A stretch of 64,000 nt of DNA from Myxococcales bacterium UBA1238 (GCA_002309015.1 DBWM01000004.1:93342-157341); one strand, 5' to 3'. Counted from the stretch's first letter, positions 38,147 through 48,453 are shown. Program-made: numbers and translations. Notes: a model not told the origin generated them from the sequence alone.

Positions 38147-38356
38147 AATCTCTCCTGTCGGGAATAAAGGAAGGTTGCACGATTGCAACGAAGCGGATTG
38201 TAAAGGCGATCGTTTCAAATGTAAAACCCGAAAGTTGAGTTTAAGAAAGTTTTTAGAGCTGATATGGGCAGGCAGGCATGAAGGTCACCCGCTGTGCGCA
38301 CAGTTCCAACACTTAAAAAACGCTCGGCCGAAAATCTCTAAATCCACAACAAGTCC

Positions 38357-38385
38357 TTTACATTCGAAAAGAACGAGGTTACCAT
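38357..38385 (+). promoter_or_regulatory. Promoter of the second cadherin-like lipoprotein gene
   Basis: TTTACA (38357-38362), 17-base spacer, TACCAT (38380-38385), with CAACAAG upstream and CGAGGT at the end of the spacer. It matches the promoter of the paralogue at 20335-20363 in position, spacing and sequence. The ATG follows 29 bases later, the same distance. Confidence 0.65.
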
Positions 38386-38414
38386 ATGGTAATTTATTGC
38401 TTTTTAGGGTGAAT

Positions 38415-41400
38415 ATGAGTCGTTTCCCTCTCCTATCTCGATTTCTTTTTTTGTTTTTGGTCACAGAGCTCGCAGGTTGCGAAGTCTCCAGTAACGATCC
38501 GCCGCGAAAAGGGATCGGCGCGTTCTGCGACGAAGAGCGCGAATGCGAAGCCCGCCTCAAATGTTGTCACGGGAGCTGCACCACAATCGAATTCTGCGAG
38601 GATCACAACGGCCAAAAAGATGTGGGCGAACGCTGCGCTGCAAACGCTGAATGCCAAACGCATCTGCGCTGTTGCTCAGGAGTCTGCAACATCAACTCGG
38701 AATGCGATGGGTCAATCCCGCTTGGAGATGCCGGGCCGCTCCCGGTTGAAGATGCGTCCAGGATCAATCACGCACCTGTTTTTCAGCGCATGAGCGCTCA
38801 ATCTGGCAAGGTCGGTCAGGAACTTCGCTTCCAGCTTCTGGCGACCGACGAAGATGACGATGAGCTGACCTATTCCATTTTTATGGACGAAGAAGACGCC
38901 CCCAAGGGTGCCCAGCTCGATGAAAAAACGGGCGAGTTCACATGGACGCCGACATAACCGGGTGTCTATACGGGCTCCTTCGGCGTCACCGATGGGCAAG
39001 CCACCGCATCGACCATGATTCTGATCAGAATCCAAACGGATGAAGTCGAAAACCGTCAGCCGACGCTCGAATCGCCCGCCGCCGAGTATCAGTTGACCGC
39101 CGGCCAACAATTTACCCTCACGTTGTCGGGCCAGGATCCGGAGGGCGATCCGCTCACTTACGGCTTTGATGCCCAGAACACCGAAGATGCGATCGCGCTC
39201 CAGGAAGCCCGCTTTGATGACAACCTCTTTACCTGGACGCCCGCAGCGGAACTCGCCGGCAAGACCGTCGTCCTGACCTTTAAAGTCCAAGACGACCACA
39301 ACAACGTTGCTTACAGCTCTGCGGTTGCCCTCAAGATCGGCGCTTCCCATGGCGCAGTGCCCGAACTCGATCCGATCCTCGGAAACGGCCAGGAATCTTA
39401 TACCGCCTGCATCGACTCCACCTGGGCCTTCACTCTGCACGCCAGCGATGCGGACGGCGATCCCATCACCTACAGCGTGACCGGAGCACCTGCGCGCGCG
39501 ACCCTCAATGCGACCACCGGCGCCTTCAGCTATCACGCCGTTGAGGCAGACATCGGGCGACATGCCCTCACTTTTAAAGCCTGCGACTCGCAGGACAACT
39601 GCGCGACCCGTTCGCTGGGCCTCATCGTGCAACAATGCCAGATCGGCGAAGAGAACCACGCGCCCACCCTCTCGCCGATCGAAGATCAGCAGGTCCAGGT
39701 CAACGTCTCCTTCAATTTACCTCTCGCCCGATATGCAAGCGACCAGGACAACGATGCGCTGAGCTACACCATCAGCAACCAGCCCGCAGGTGCCACGATC
39801 AACCAGACCACCGGCCTTTTCAGTTACCAAGTCACCGACTGCGCGCTCGTCGGACAAGTCTCCACCGTCACCGTCACCGTCTCCGATGGTCATGACACGG
39901 CCTCCGGACAAATGAACCTCACCGTGGTCGATCAAAACAGGATCTGCGCAGGCCAAAACCACGCCCCGACTTTGCTCAATCTTCCAACCGTGAACGCGAC
40001 CGTCAATCAAACGCACACGATCGAGTTCTCCGATTATGCAGAGGATCAGGATGGCGATCAGCTGAACTACAGCCTGCTAAATGCGCCCTCCAGCGCCTCG
40101 CTCGACAGCACAGGCCATTTTGAGATCACGCCCAATTGCGATCAAATCGGCACATACCAACCCAGCGTCAAAGTCACCGATCCCGACGGCCTCTTTGCCC
40201 AAAAATCTTTCACCCTCAACATCAAGGATTCCACGCCCAGCTGCAATGGCGGAACGGGCGGATCGGGCGGCGGTGCCATCAACCACGCCCCTACCCTCTC
40301 GCAGATCTCCGAGCAGCAGGCCCAGGTCAAATCGACCTTCACCCTGAATCTCGCTCCATTTGCAAATGATCAGGACAACGATCCGCTCACCTTCAGCATC
40401 TCCGGTGAGCCCGCAGGCGCCACAATCCATTCAAGCACCGGCGATTTCTCCTATACCGTCAACGACTGTACCCTCGTCGGGCAAACCCTCACCCTGACCG
40501 TCACCGTCTCCGATGGCGAGAAAACCGCCTCCCGCCAGATGATGATCAAGGTGATCGATCAAAACGGGAGCTGCAACCACGCCCCGGTTTGGAACACGAT
40601 TACAGACAAGCAAGCGACCGTTGGCGTACATCGCGAAATCGACCTCCACTCATTTGTGAGCGACGCAGATGGCGATGCGCTGACTTACAGTTTGGAAAAT
40701 GCACCCGGCGACGCTTCGATCAGCAATGCGGGGTTATTCTCGATGACCCCAGTCTGCGATGACATCGGCACATATCGCCCCACCGTCACCGCCACCGATC
40801 CCCATGGCGCCTCCGCCACAACCACTTTCAAGCTCACGATCAGGGATTCCTCTATCCCTCGCTGCGGTGGGTCTGACAACTGCGGAACCAATGGCGACTA
40901 CTTCGACCGTACCAACTGCAACCATGATCTGGCACACGCAGTCAGGGTCGAGGAAGCACTCAGCGTTCAGAATCTCAAGGCGCAGCCCGGCACAAGCGAC
41001 TGGTTTAAATTCACAGCGAACGCAGGCAGCACTTACAGCATTACGATCACATACGATAACAGCCAGCTCGATAGCAACGACCAAGTCTATCTCCGTCTGA
41101 TGATCGAGGACCGCAGCGGAAATTCCCCCGATAGCTGCGACGCGAGTTTAAGCTATGATCAGTGGAGTTATTGCTTCACAAACTACCACTCAGATTTTGC
41201 AACTTTGGTTTTCAATGCGCCCTCGGAGCAGGATTATTACATCGTCATTTCGAACGATTATGGTTCAGGCAAAGAATACCAACTGTATTTTACAGAGCAT
41301 CAAAGCAATTGCCCGAACGACCGCTTTGAGTCCAACGATGTCGAAAATTTTGGCCCCAACGATATCGACGAAAATCAGCCTCCTGCACTCAGATGTGGGA

Positions 41401-41834
41401 CTCAAACAAGCAAGGGTCTTACACCATGGCTTTCACTCTGCGGTGATGCTGACTGGTTCGCACTGCCGCACTCCGAGAAAAGAAGAAAATGCAGCCTCAT
41501 CATCGATCAGGATACAGATGCGAGCCTCTACGCTTACAAACGGTATTACGCAGGAGACGACCAGCACGTTTACCATGACACGGTCTGGCCATCTACTCCA
41601 GACAGATCCGTCCTCCCAGACTGTTCCAATACGAGCAATTCTCTTTGTGTATGCTCAGGCTACGAGATTTGCAGCAACCCACCCCAGACCTCTCAACGAA
41701 GAAAGGTGGTCACGCTCGATCTGCCCGCCGATATGCCCGAGAACGCCCAGGATTACAACGGGCTTTATTACATCCAGGTCCTCACCAACACGACGAACGT
41801 CTTCTATGACATCGTTTGTTACGCCGTCGAGTAA
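38415..41834 (+). pseudogene. Paralogous cadherin-like surface lipoprotein, interrupted by an in-frame TAA
   Basis: ATG at 38415 gives MSRFPLLSRFLFLFLVTELA then G-C, a lipoprotein signal closely related to that at 20393. The Cys-rich head (CEARLKCCHGSC, CQTHLRCCSGVC) and first Ig-like repeat follow. The frame stops at TAA 38955-38957 within W-T-P-T-stop-P-G, where the paralogue has W-T-P-Q-K-T-G. The same frame then continues uninterrupted to 41834 with about six further repeats and the PPC-like tail. A single substitution (for example AAA to TAA) would explain this. The 180-residue head may still be made; the downstream 939 residues from 39015 have no evident ribosome-binding site. It has one more Ig-like repeat than its paralogue. 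Confidence 0.85.
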
Positions 41835-42023
41835 GCTTGAATTTATTTTGATGCCCGCCCTTCCCTGACACAACTTCATTTCACCCCTTCTCCATTCAGC
41901 GGCTCCTTTTTCATGAGCGCTCTTCCCAAAGGCACGCGGTTGCAGACGCCCCCTTTCGTTCGCTTCGCGAATGCCATCAACCTCTAAAGAAAAGGCTTGG
42001 GATCTCTTTGAATGAAATGTGCC

Positions 42024-42140
42024 GCAAAACCCGGTGCCGCAAGCATCATCAACCATACAAAGATGTACCCGTATCAACAGCGCACCCGATGCGGTTCGCC
42101 ACGGCCGGCTCTCCTCCAAAGGTTGCACGATTGCAAAGGA
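42024..42140 (-). pseudogene. Truncated copy of the 5' end of the caspase/beta-barrel gene
   Basis: The minus strand reads R-C-stop-Y-G-Y-I-F-V-W-L-M-M-L-A-A-P-G-F-A-A, matching the signal peptide at 38146 except for a TGA in place of a leucine codon. The upstream GGTTGCACGATTGCAA is also shared with 38172-38200. Nothing of the protease domain remains. The rest of the gap 41835-42261 holds nothing else I recognise. Confidence 0.8.
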
Positions 42141-42261
42141 TTGAGAGGATCAAGGGAGATTCAGAAAAGAGGAAACAAAAAAATGAGGCGGGTGTAAAAA
42201 ACGTGAGTTTATGGTGAGGCGGGCAGGAGGCAGGGCCGCTCAGGGCCCCGGGCTTTCAACA

Positions 42262-44994
42262 TCACTCCTGCTCTCTCTCCACGTCGCTCTCGCTGCGGGG
42301 CTCGATGTTGTAGAGGCTGTTGGTGTATCGGGCAATGCCGGTCAGGGTGAGATGATCGCCGACTGCAGGCAGAGGGCTCAGAGTGTACATCGCGTTATCG
42401 ACGCGAAGGCCGCCGGTCACCTCGAATTCGCCGGTCACGTCGTGACCCTGGTAACCCGCTTCAGGCGTCACGCTGGTAACTTCAGCGTTTTCAATCTTCA
42501 CCAGCACGCCTTCGTAGGCTGCGGCCGTGGAGGCGGTGGCGATGGTCTCGGGCGTGACCACGGTAGCCTCGATGCTCACGCTGGATTCAGGGATGATGTT
42601 GAGCTCGGTCAAGTTCTGCAGCTCATTCTCATCCTTAAACTGCTTGTACAGGCCGGTGGCCGAAAACTTCTGACCCACTGCGGGCTTTTGTACGCTGGTA
42701 TTGTTCTTGCCAAAGTAAACGTAAAGTCCCGAATAGGGGACGCCATCGTAGCCTTCGTCTGCGGGATCCAGCTGGGCAAACACAGCGGTGATGTCGCTGC
42801 CCGATTTGAGCTGAGCGGTGACTACCAGGTTCTTCACCGTCACGGTTGCCCCCTGATTCGTGGCAGCATTGCGGTTCAGATTATAGATGGAAATCCCCGG
42901 CTTTTCGCAGGCGTCGCCTACTCCATCGCCGTTTTCATCTTCCTGACCGGGGTTGGCGATGTCGGGGCAGTTGTCTTCATCATTGGGGATGCCGTCGTTG
43001 TCGCGATCATCAAAGCGAGGCATCACGCAGGGGGGGTCGCCTTCATTAAAGGGACAGGGATCGCAAAGATCGCCCACACCGTCCCCATCGGAATCGGGCT
43101 GCACCGCTTCTCCGGATGGCCCCAGATCGATCACCGAACGCTGGGTATCGTTCCGGTTTTGCCTGGGCGGATTGAACAGATTGGGGCAGTTGTCCTCTTC
43201 GTCGGCAATGCCGTCGTAATCCCGATCGCCGGATGCGCTCTGGCCATATTCTCCGTTGCGCATGGGTATGCAGCTCGGTTCGCCCACAGGCTCGTCGCAG
43301 TAGAACAGATCGTAAGCCTTGCTGCCCAGCTGAAGCTTGCTCTCCAAGGTGGCCAGGTTCATGCCCAGATCGAGCTCAAGGCAAAGGGTGCGCATAGAAT
43401 CGCAGACAGCCATGTTTTGGCATTTGCTGAGCTCGGAGCTGCTGCGTAAAGCCGAGATCACATCAGGCTCGCCCAGTAACGCCTGACCGCCGCGCATCAT
43501 CAGTACCACGTCCTGCTCTTTCGCATCGATGATCGCGCGGTAGTTCTTGTGGGTGGTGCCATTAAAGATGGCGATATCGGCCAGATACCCCTGCTGGAGC
43601 AATCCCAGCTGGTCGCCTGCGTTAAACAGGCTGGCCGCATTGTGGGTCACCATCATCCAAAGATCGTAATCGCTGTAGGCTCCACCAAAGGCATGCGTAT
43701 TGAGCTCGTCGGCACAGCGCAATTCGCGCAGCAGGTTGATCGATCCCGAAGCCGCCCAGTCGGTGCCCAGCCCCACCTTTACACCAAACTTCTTAAACAG
43801 CGGCATCAGCGCAGTATTGCCGTAAAGCGACACATTCGACCGGGGAGACCAGATCAGCCCGATCCCCTTCAGAGACATGTAATACACATCCAATGCCGCA
43901 AGGCCCACACCGTGAATGATCGCCGAATTGGCGCCGAGCACATCCACCGCGTCCTTCTTTTGCCCCGTTAAGCAAAGGAATTCATTGCGCGCGGTGTTTA
44001 AAATTCCTTCGGCCACGTGAGGCACATAGGCACCATAGTTTAAGACCGTATTCTTGGGATATTTCTTGTAATCACATTGCTCGTGCTGATCGCCCTTTGA
44101 ACCGTCATCGAACACAAAAGTGGGCGCATGCACATCAAGGCGCGACAAGCCTTCAAGCATGCCGTCCTCGCCCTGGGCGGCGTCCAGATTGCGCAGCAGA
44201 TGTTCGCTCCTCTCGGATCCCGCAATGCTCATGGCACCGCCAAACATCATGCGCAGCTCAGCCCAGGTCTTGGTGAAATCGTTTTTAGTGCTCGGAACAG
44301 GCAGCTCGGTATGCCCGTAAAGGCCCCGGCGCCAATCGTGACGGTGCTCATAGCGCTCGCCATTGGCGTTTGAATTGTATGACCGCAGCTTGCCGTCACC
44401 ATCGGTAAACGTTCCCGAAGCGTTGGGCGGAATCTCGGCATAGCCGATGTGATCGTGAGGATTGATCAATGCGGGCGAGATGACGCCATTGGGGCAGGAG
44501 ATGACGGTTGCGGTCTCATCCGCGCAATCGCAGCCCACGCAAGAGATTTTGGCGTTGGTCTCGTTCTTAAACATCACGCGGCCGTTGGTATAAATCTTGT
44601 TCCCGGCCAGCACGGTGCCTTCAACGATGATGTTCGATCCGCTGCCCTTGGTCACCTTGCAGATGCCGCTGGTGACCGGCTCGATCGTATGCTCGCAGGT
44701 GATCGTATCGGGATCCGAAGGGCACTCCTCGCAGCAGCCCTCTTCACCGCAGCATCCAGCATCGCACTGAGGGACCACATCCTCGTCCTGAGGGACCACA
44801 TCCTCGTCGAGCGTATCTTCGTCAACGATGTCTTCGTCAACGATATCCGAGTCACCGGTATCCGAGTCACCGGTATCCAATGTGTCTGATTCGCCATCTT
44901 TGACGACAGAGTCGATGTCGTCGTCATCGTCGTCGCATGCGGGCAAAGCGAACATTGCACTGAGCATGCAAAGGAGTGAAATCTTCACGTTCAT
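42262..44994 (-). CDS. Amidohydrolase lipoprotein with thrombospondin type-3 repeats and C-terminal OB-like domain
   Basis: A 910-residue protein with lipobox F-A-L-P-A-C20 followed by six Asp and an acidic, repetitive linker to about residue 75. A Cys-rich patch (CCGEEGCCEEC) follows. Residues 100-560 are an amidohydrolase TIM-barrel: N-P-H180-D-H182 metal ligands, S-A-I-I-H-G-V-G-L, and G-L-G-T-D-W-A-A-S with the metal-binding Asp, in the cytosine deaminase/TRZ-ATZ style. Calcium-binding TSP3 repeats come next (D-x-D-x-D-G-I-x-D-E-x-D-N-C-P, about 585-720), then an OB-like domain to the end. It is a surface-anchored hydrolase of unknown substrate. ATG has GGGAGA upstream. Confidence 0.88.
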   Translation of the reverse strand: MNVKISLLCMLSAMFALPACDDDDDDIDSVVKDGESDTLDTGDSDTGDSDIVDEDIVDEDTLDEDVVPQDEDVVPQCDAGCCGEEGCCEECPSDPDTITCEHTIEPVTSGICKVTKGSGSNIIVEGTVLAGNKIYTNGRVMFKNETNAKISCVGCDCADETATVISCPNGVISPALINPHDHIGYAEIPPNASGTFTDGDGKLRSYNSNANGERYEHRHDWRRGLYGHTELPVPSTKNDFTKTWAELRMMFGGAMSIAGSERSEHLLRNLDAAQGEDGMLEGLSRLDVHAPTFVFDDGSKGDQHEQCDYKKYPKNTVLNYGAYVPHVAEGILNTARNEFLCLTGQKKDAVDVLGANSAIIHGVGLAALDVYYMSLKGIGLIWSPRSNVSLYGNTALMPLFKKFGVKVGLGTDWAASGSINLLRELRCADELNTHAFGGAYSDYDLWMMVTHNAASLFNAGDQLGLLQQGYLADIAIFNGTTHKNYRAIIDAKEQDVVLMMRGGQALLGEPDVISALRSSSELSKCQNMAVCDSMRTLCLELDLGMNLATLESKLQLGSKAYDLFYCDEPVGEPSCIPMRNGEYGQSASGDRDYDGIADEEDNCPNLFNPPRQNRNDTQRSVIDLGPSGEAVQPDSDGDGVGDLCDPCPFNEGDPPCVMPRFDDRDNDGIPNDEDNCPDIANPGQEDENGDGVGDACEKPGISIYNLNRNAATNQGATVTVKNLVVTAQLKSGSDITAVFAQLDPADEGYDGVPYSGLYVYFGKNNTSVQKPAVGQKFSATGLYKQFKDENELQNLTELNIIPESSVSIEATVVTPETIATASTAAAYEGVLVKIENAEVTSVTPEAGYQGHDVTGEFEVTGGLRVDNAMYTLSPLPAVGDHLTLTGIARYTNSLYNIEPRSESDVEREQE

Positions 44995-45270
44995 CGGTTG
45001 AGTCTCCCGTAAAAGAGCCTTTAGACCAAACCACTCGGTCCCGAGCCTAAATGGCCCAGCCGCAAAGCAAACCTAACTCAATGCATTGGTTTGAATCAAC
45101 CTGTTTCTAAAAATCGAAGATAGGATGATTGCGGGAAAGGGCTGAACCCCAGGTTCAAAATCCGTCTTGCGCCATCGCAGGACCCCACAACCCGCAAACG
45201 GAATCGCAGGAAACGCGGCGAAAGATGCCCCAAAGGAAGCATCGCACTGAAGGCGTGAAGCGCGAGGGGA

Positions 45271-45942
45271 TCAGAACGGCGGATAGGGCTTGCCCACAAA
45301 GCTGAAGACCATGAAGTAATGCAGCACGGCGCCTGCGAGCACAAAGAGATGCCAGATTTCGTGAAATCCAAACTTGCCGGGCCAGGGATCGGGCCATTTT
45401 TTGGCATAGATGACCGCGCCCAGGGTATAGGCAGCGCCCCCCCCGAACAACCAGCCGAGCTGTCCCCCTGTCATCGAATGCCACAGCTTATAACCGGGCA
45501 CCACCACAGCCCAGCCGAGAATCAGATACATCGCGGCGGTGATCCAGCGGGGGGCATGGATCCAGAACAAGTGAATGATGAGCCCGATCAGGGCCACCCC
45601 CCCTATCACCGAGATCATGGAGATGCGCCATGCTCCGTCCAGGGCATGGATCAGGATGGGCATATAAGTGCCGGCAATGAGCAGGAAAATCGCTGAATGG
45701 TCAAGGCGACGCAGGAAAAGGTTCCCCTTTTCACCGAAATCAAAGAAATGATAACAGGATGAAGCCAGAAACAGCGCCGTCAATGTGCCCCCATAGATCG
45801 CGAGACCGGCCAGCTTAGGCCCCTGTGGCGGCGAAAACACGCATAAAAAGGTGAGACCCACGATCGCGGCGATGAGCCCGATCAGATGACTTAATGCACT
45901 GGCAGGATCCTTAAAAATTTTAAAATGGACGTCGATGGCCAT
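45271..45942 (-). CDS. Hemolysin III / TrhA family membrane protein
   Basis: About 223 residues with seven membrane helices, the usual size for the family. ATG at 45942 (MAIDVHFKIFKDPASALSHL) with AGGTG upstream is preferred to 45978. Family motifs present are S-S-C-Y-H-F-F, R-R-L-D-H-S-A-I-F-L-L-I-A-G-T-Y-M-P and the C-terminal H-E-I-W-H-L-F-V. These histidines and the aspartate form the presumed metal site of PAQR-like proteins. Members are linked to membrane-lipid homeostasis; the haemolysin name comes from a Bacillus protein. It stands alone downstream of the DprE2-like gene. Confidence 0.93.
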   Translation of the reverse strand: MAIDVHFKIFKDPASALSHLIGLIAAIVGLTFLCVFSPPQGPKLAGLAIYGGTLTALFLASSCYHFFDFGEKGNLFLRRLDHSAIFLLIAGTYMPILIHALDGAWRISMISVIGGVALIGLIIHLFWIHAPRWITAAMYLILGWAVVVPGYKLWHSMTGGQLGWLFGGGAAYTLGAVIYAKKWPDPWPGKFGFHEIWHLFVLAGAVLHYFMVFSFVGKPYPPF

Positions 45943-46042
45943 CTGTACACCTGCAAAAGAGGAAGGATCCGCACCCACTCAGCGCGGATCCTTGAAGTTG
46001 AGAAGGCGTTCAATGGATGCGTCAGAAAACGCACACTGCTCT

Positions 46043-46777
46043 TTAAAGCGAGAGCCGCTTAAACAAAGCCTCGGGCATATGGATGATGAGGCCCATCACC
46101 CCTTTCCAGAACTGCGGGTAATAGAGCAGCTCCTGCTTGCGATCGGCCGCTTTGACGACCGCGCGGCTGACCGCTTCTGGGGACGCAACGGGAATCTTCG
46201 TCTTTAAGCCATAGGTCATTTTGGTGTCGACGAAGCCCAGCTTCACCGTGAGCACCGATACACCGCATTTGAAGAGTCGATTGCGCAAGCCCTGCAGATA
46301 GAGCGTAAAGGCGCCCTTGGCTGAACCGTACATGTAATTGCTTTGACGGCCCCGGTCGCCGGCCACCGATGAGATGCCGATGATCGTGCCCTCACCCCGT
46401 TCCTGCATGCGGGCGGCGATGCTTTCGGTCACCGAGACGGCCCCGGTGTAATTGGTGTCGATCACCTTGTGGGCCTTGTTGAAATCGCTCTCGGACTCCG
46501 ACTGCACGCCCATCACCCCAAACGCGACCACCGCCACCGAAAGATCGCCCGCCTTCTCCTCCACCTGGGCGATGAAGCCGGGATGTGAATCAAAGTTTAA
46601 GGCGTCAAACGCCATTCCGTAGGCTTCGCAGCCGTACCGAACCTTGAGATCCTTTGCGATCAGTTCCGCGTCTTCGGCTTTATGCGCCGCGAGCACAACC
46701 GTTTCGCCCCGCTCACCGTAGCGGGCTGCGATCTCTGCTGCAATTCTCGACCCTGCACCCAAAATCAATACGCTCAT
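46043..46777 (-). CDS. Short-chain dehydrogenase, DprE2-like
   Basis: A 244-residue NAD(P)-dependent oxidoreductase. The cofactor motif is L-I-L-G-A-G-S-R-I-A at the N-terminus. Catalytic residues are Ser in G-I-S-S-V-A-G-D-R-G-R and Tyr/Lys in Y-M-Y-G-S-A-K-G. The S-S-V-A-G-(D/E)-R-x-R-x-S-N-(Y/F) signature is shared with DprE2, the reductase that completes epimerisation of decaprenylphosphoryl-ribose to the arabinose form. It overlaps the DprE1-like gene by four bases (ATGA), so the two act together in a two-step 2'-epimerisation of a polyprenyl-phosphate sugar, by inference. Confidence 0.85.
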   Translation of the reverse strand: MSVLILGAGSRIAAEIAARYGERGETVVLAAHKAEDAELIAKDLKVRYGCEAYGMAFDALNFDSHPGFIAQVEEKAGDLSVAVVAFGVMGVQSESESDFNKAHKVIDTNYTGAVSVTESIAARMQERGEGTIIGISSVAGDRGRQSNYMYGSAKGAFTLYLQGLRNRLFKCGVSVLTVKLGFVDTKMTYGLKTKIPVASPEAVSRAVVKAADRKQELLYYPQFWKGVMGLIIHMPEALFKRLSL

Positions 46778-48147
46778 GATGCTGCTCCCACCAGGCCCAG
46801 ACGACGGCCCAAATCGGATTCAAACACCCCATCCGGATCCCACTTGTCGCGGGTTTCCTTCCACTGCGCCCAGTTGGGGTACATCTTCTGGAAATGCTCT
46901 TTGGACAAACGGGCGTCCTTGCCCAGGTAAACCCGGCCGCCGGCCTCGATGACGAGATCGTCCAGTCTGTCGAAGAGCTCGAACAGAGGGGCGCCAAAGT
47001 TCGGGAAGTCCATGGCCAGGGTGACACCGCCGCGCGGGAACGAGAGACCACCGTGATCGCGATCGCCGAATTCCTTGATGACCGCCAGGAAAGACGCCAT
47101 GCCGGTCTTTGAAATCTCCGAAAGCGCCTCGCGGATCACGCGATGTTCGGGATCCGCCGGCACCACGAACTGGTATTGCAGGAATCCGCGCGGACCGTAG
47201 CCCCGGTTCCATCCGCGCACAAAATCGAGGGGGAAGAAGAAGGGATCGATCTTGCTCAGGGTGCGGGTATAGGCCTTCATCTGCTTGCGGTAATAGACCT
47301 CGTTGAAGACCTTCATAAAGGCCTTGCCCATGACCCAGTTCGGTAAGTCCACAGGGAGCTCGAGGATCGGCTTGGCCAGTTTGATGGCGCGCTCGATGAA
47401 GTTGTCTTCGCGGGTCTCACCCTCTTCGGCCGGACGACCGCGCATGAAGATGCCGCGCCCCATATGCTCGCCCGTCGCCACGCAATCGATCCAGCTCACC
47501 GCATGGGTGAATTCAGCGCTCGCCTCGCTCACCTCGAAGAAGTGATCGAGATTCTCCACGCGGATCGACTCCATATCGATGAAGGGGCTCGGTACCTTGG
47601 TCAGCTGCACCTCGGCCGAGAGGATGATGCCCGTAAGGCCCATGCCACCTACGGTTGCCCAGAACAAATCCGCGTTGTGCTCGGCGTCGCAGAAGACGAT
47701 CTCGCCCGATCCCAAAAGGATCTCGACGTTGCGGATATGGTCGCAGAAGGTGCCGTCCACGTGATGGTTTTTGCCGTGGATGTCGTTGCCGATCGCGCCG
47801 CCGACGGTGATCAGCTTGGTGCCGGGCACGACGGGCGGGAAAAAGCCGCGCGGCAGGAAGACGTCGATGATCTCCTCCAGCAAGACCCCCGCCTCGCAGC
47901 GCAACCAGCCCGTCTCCTCATCAAAATCGAGAAAGCGGTTGAGCCTTAAGGTGGAGATCTGCTTACCGTCGCTCAGCAACGCCTGATCGCCGTAACTGCG
48001 CAGGTTACCGCAAGCCAGCATGGGCGAGCTTTCACGCTCTTTGAGCGCCGCAAGCAAATCACCCCGAAGCTCGGGTCGCGCGATCTGCGTGTGGATGCGA
48101 GGGAACCGACCCCAACCGTACAACTCTTGTTCGACAAAACGCTGCAT
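46774..48147 (-). CDS. FAD-dependent oxidoreductase, DprE1-like
   Basis: About 457 residues from ATG at 48147, which has CAGGAG upstream; an upstream frame extension to 48222 is rejected. The FAD-binding type 4 domain has A-C-G-N-L-R-S-Y-G-D-Q-A and V-P-G-T-K-L-I-T-V-G-G-A-I-G-N-D-I-H-G-K-N-H-H-V-D-G, which is close to DprE1. The C-terminal substrate domain has G-R-V-Y-L-G-K410-D-A-R and M-Y-P-N-W. DprE1 oxidises the 2'-OH of decaprenylphosphoryl-ribose. Where mycobacterial DprE1 has the cysteine targeted by benzothiazinones (C-V-D-F-P), this protein has L-A378-M-D-F-P. It is coupled to the DprE2-like gene. Confidence 0.88.
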   Translation of the reverse strand: MQRFVEQELYGWGRFPRIHTQIARPELRGDLLAALKERESSPMLACGNLRSYGDQALLSDGKQISTLRLNRFLDFDEETGWLRCEAGVLLEEIIDVFLPRGFFPPVVPGTKLITVGGAIGNDIHGKNHHVDGTFCDHIRNVEILLGSGEIVFCDAEHNADLFWATVGGMGLTGIILSAEVQLTKVPSPFIDMESIRVENLDHFFEVSEASAEFTHAVSWIDCVATGEHMGRGIFMRGRPAEEGETREDNFIERAIKLAKPILELPVDLPNWVMGKAFMKVFNEVYYRKQMKAYTRTLSKIDPFFFPLDFVRGWNRGYGPRGFLQYQFVVPADPEHRVIREALSEISKTGMASFLAVIKEFGDRDHGGLSFPRGGVTLAMDFPNFGAPLFELFDRLDDLVIEAGGRVYLGKDARLSKEHFQKMYPNWAQWKETRDKWDPDGVFESDLGRRLGLVGAAS

Positions 48148-48453
48148 TTTGATTTCTCCTGAGGAGCGCCTCATGGCTGCCGTGCGATCGTCCGGACAGG
48201 CTTCACCTGAGACGTTATGCATGTGGAATGTGACTGTTTAAAACGCGAAAACACCGATCGATGAGGCGCCTCAAACGGCTCAGCGGCCCCATTCACCTGC
48301 GTGCAGGGCTGCATTTGAGACGACGCCCCCACTGTGGCATGGGAAAGAGGCCGGAATGGGCAGAAGGCGCGATACATCGATCTCAAGGCTTCCTTTAAAA
48401 AACGAAGCCCTATAATACAAGCGAATGGATTTACGCAACTGCTGCGAACTTTT
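48148..48453. other. Gap between nadD-type fusion gene and dprE1-like gene
   Basis: About 306 bases holding the promoter region of the dprE1-like gene and the 3' flank of the nadD fusion. An imperfect hairpin (GGGCTTC with GAAGCCT) occurs at about 48385-48411 but has no T tract. Nothing else is recognised. Confidence 0.5.

Noticed and set aside
48385..48411. Hairpin GGGCTTC/GAAGCCT near TATAAT as a terminator or promoter
   Set aside because: No T run on the minus strand, and no reasonable -35 element 16-18 bases from TATAAT on the plus strand.
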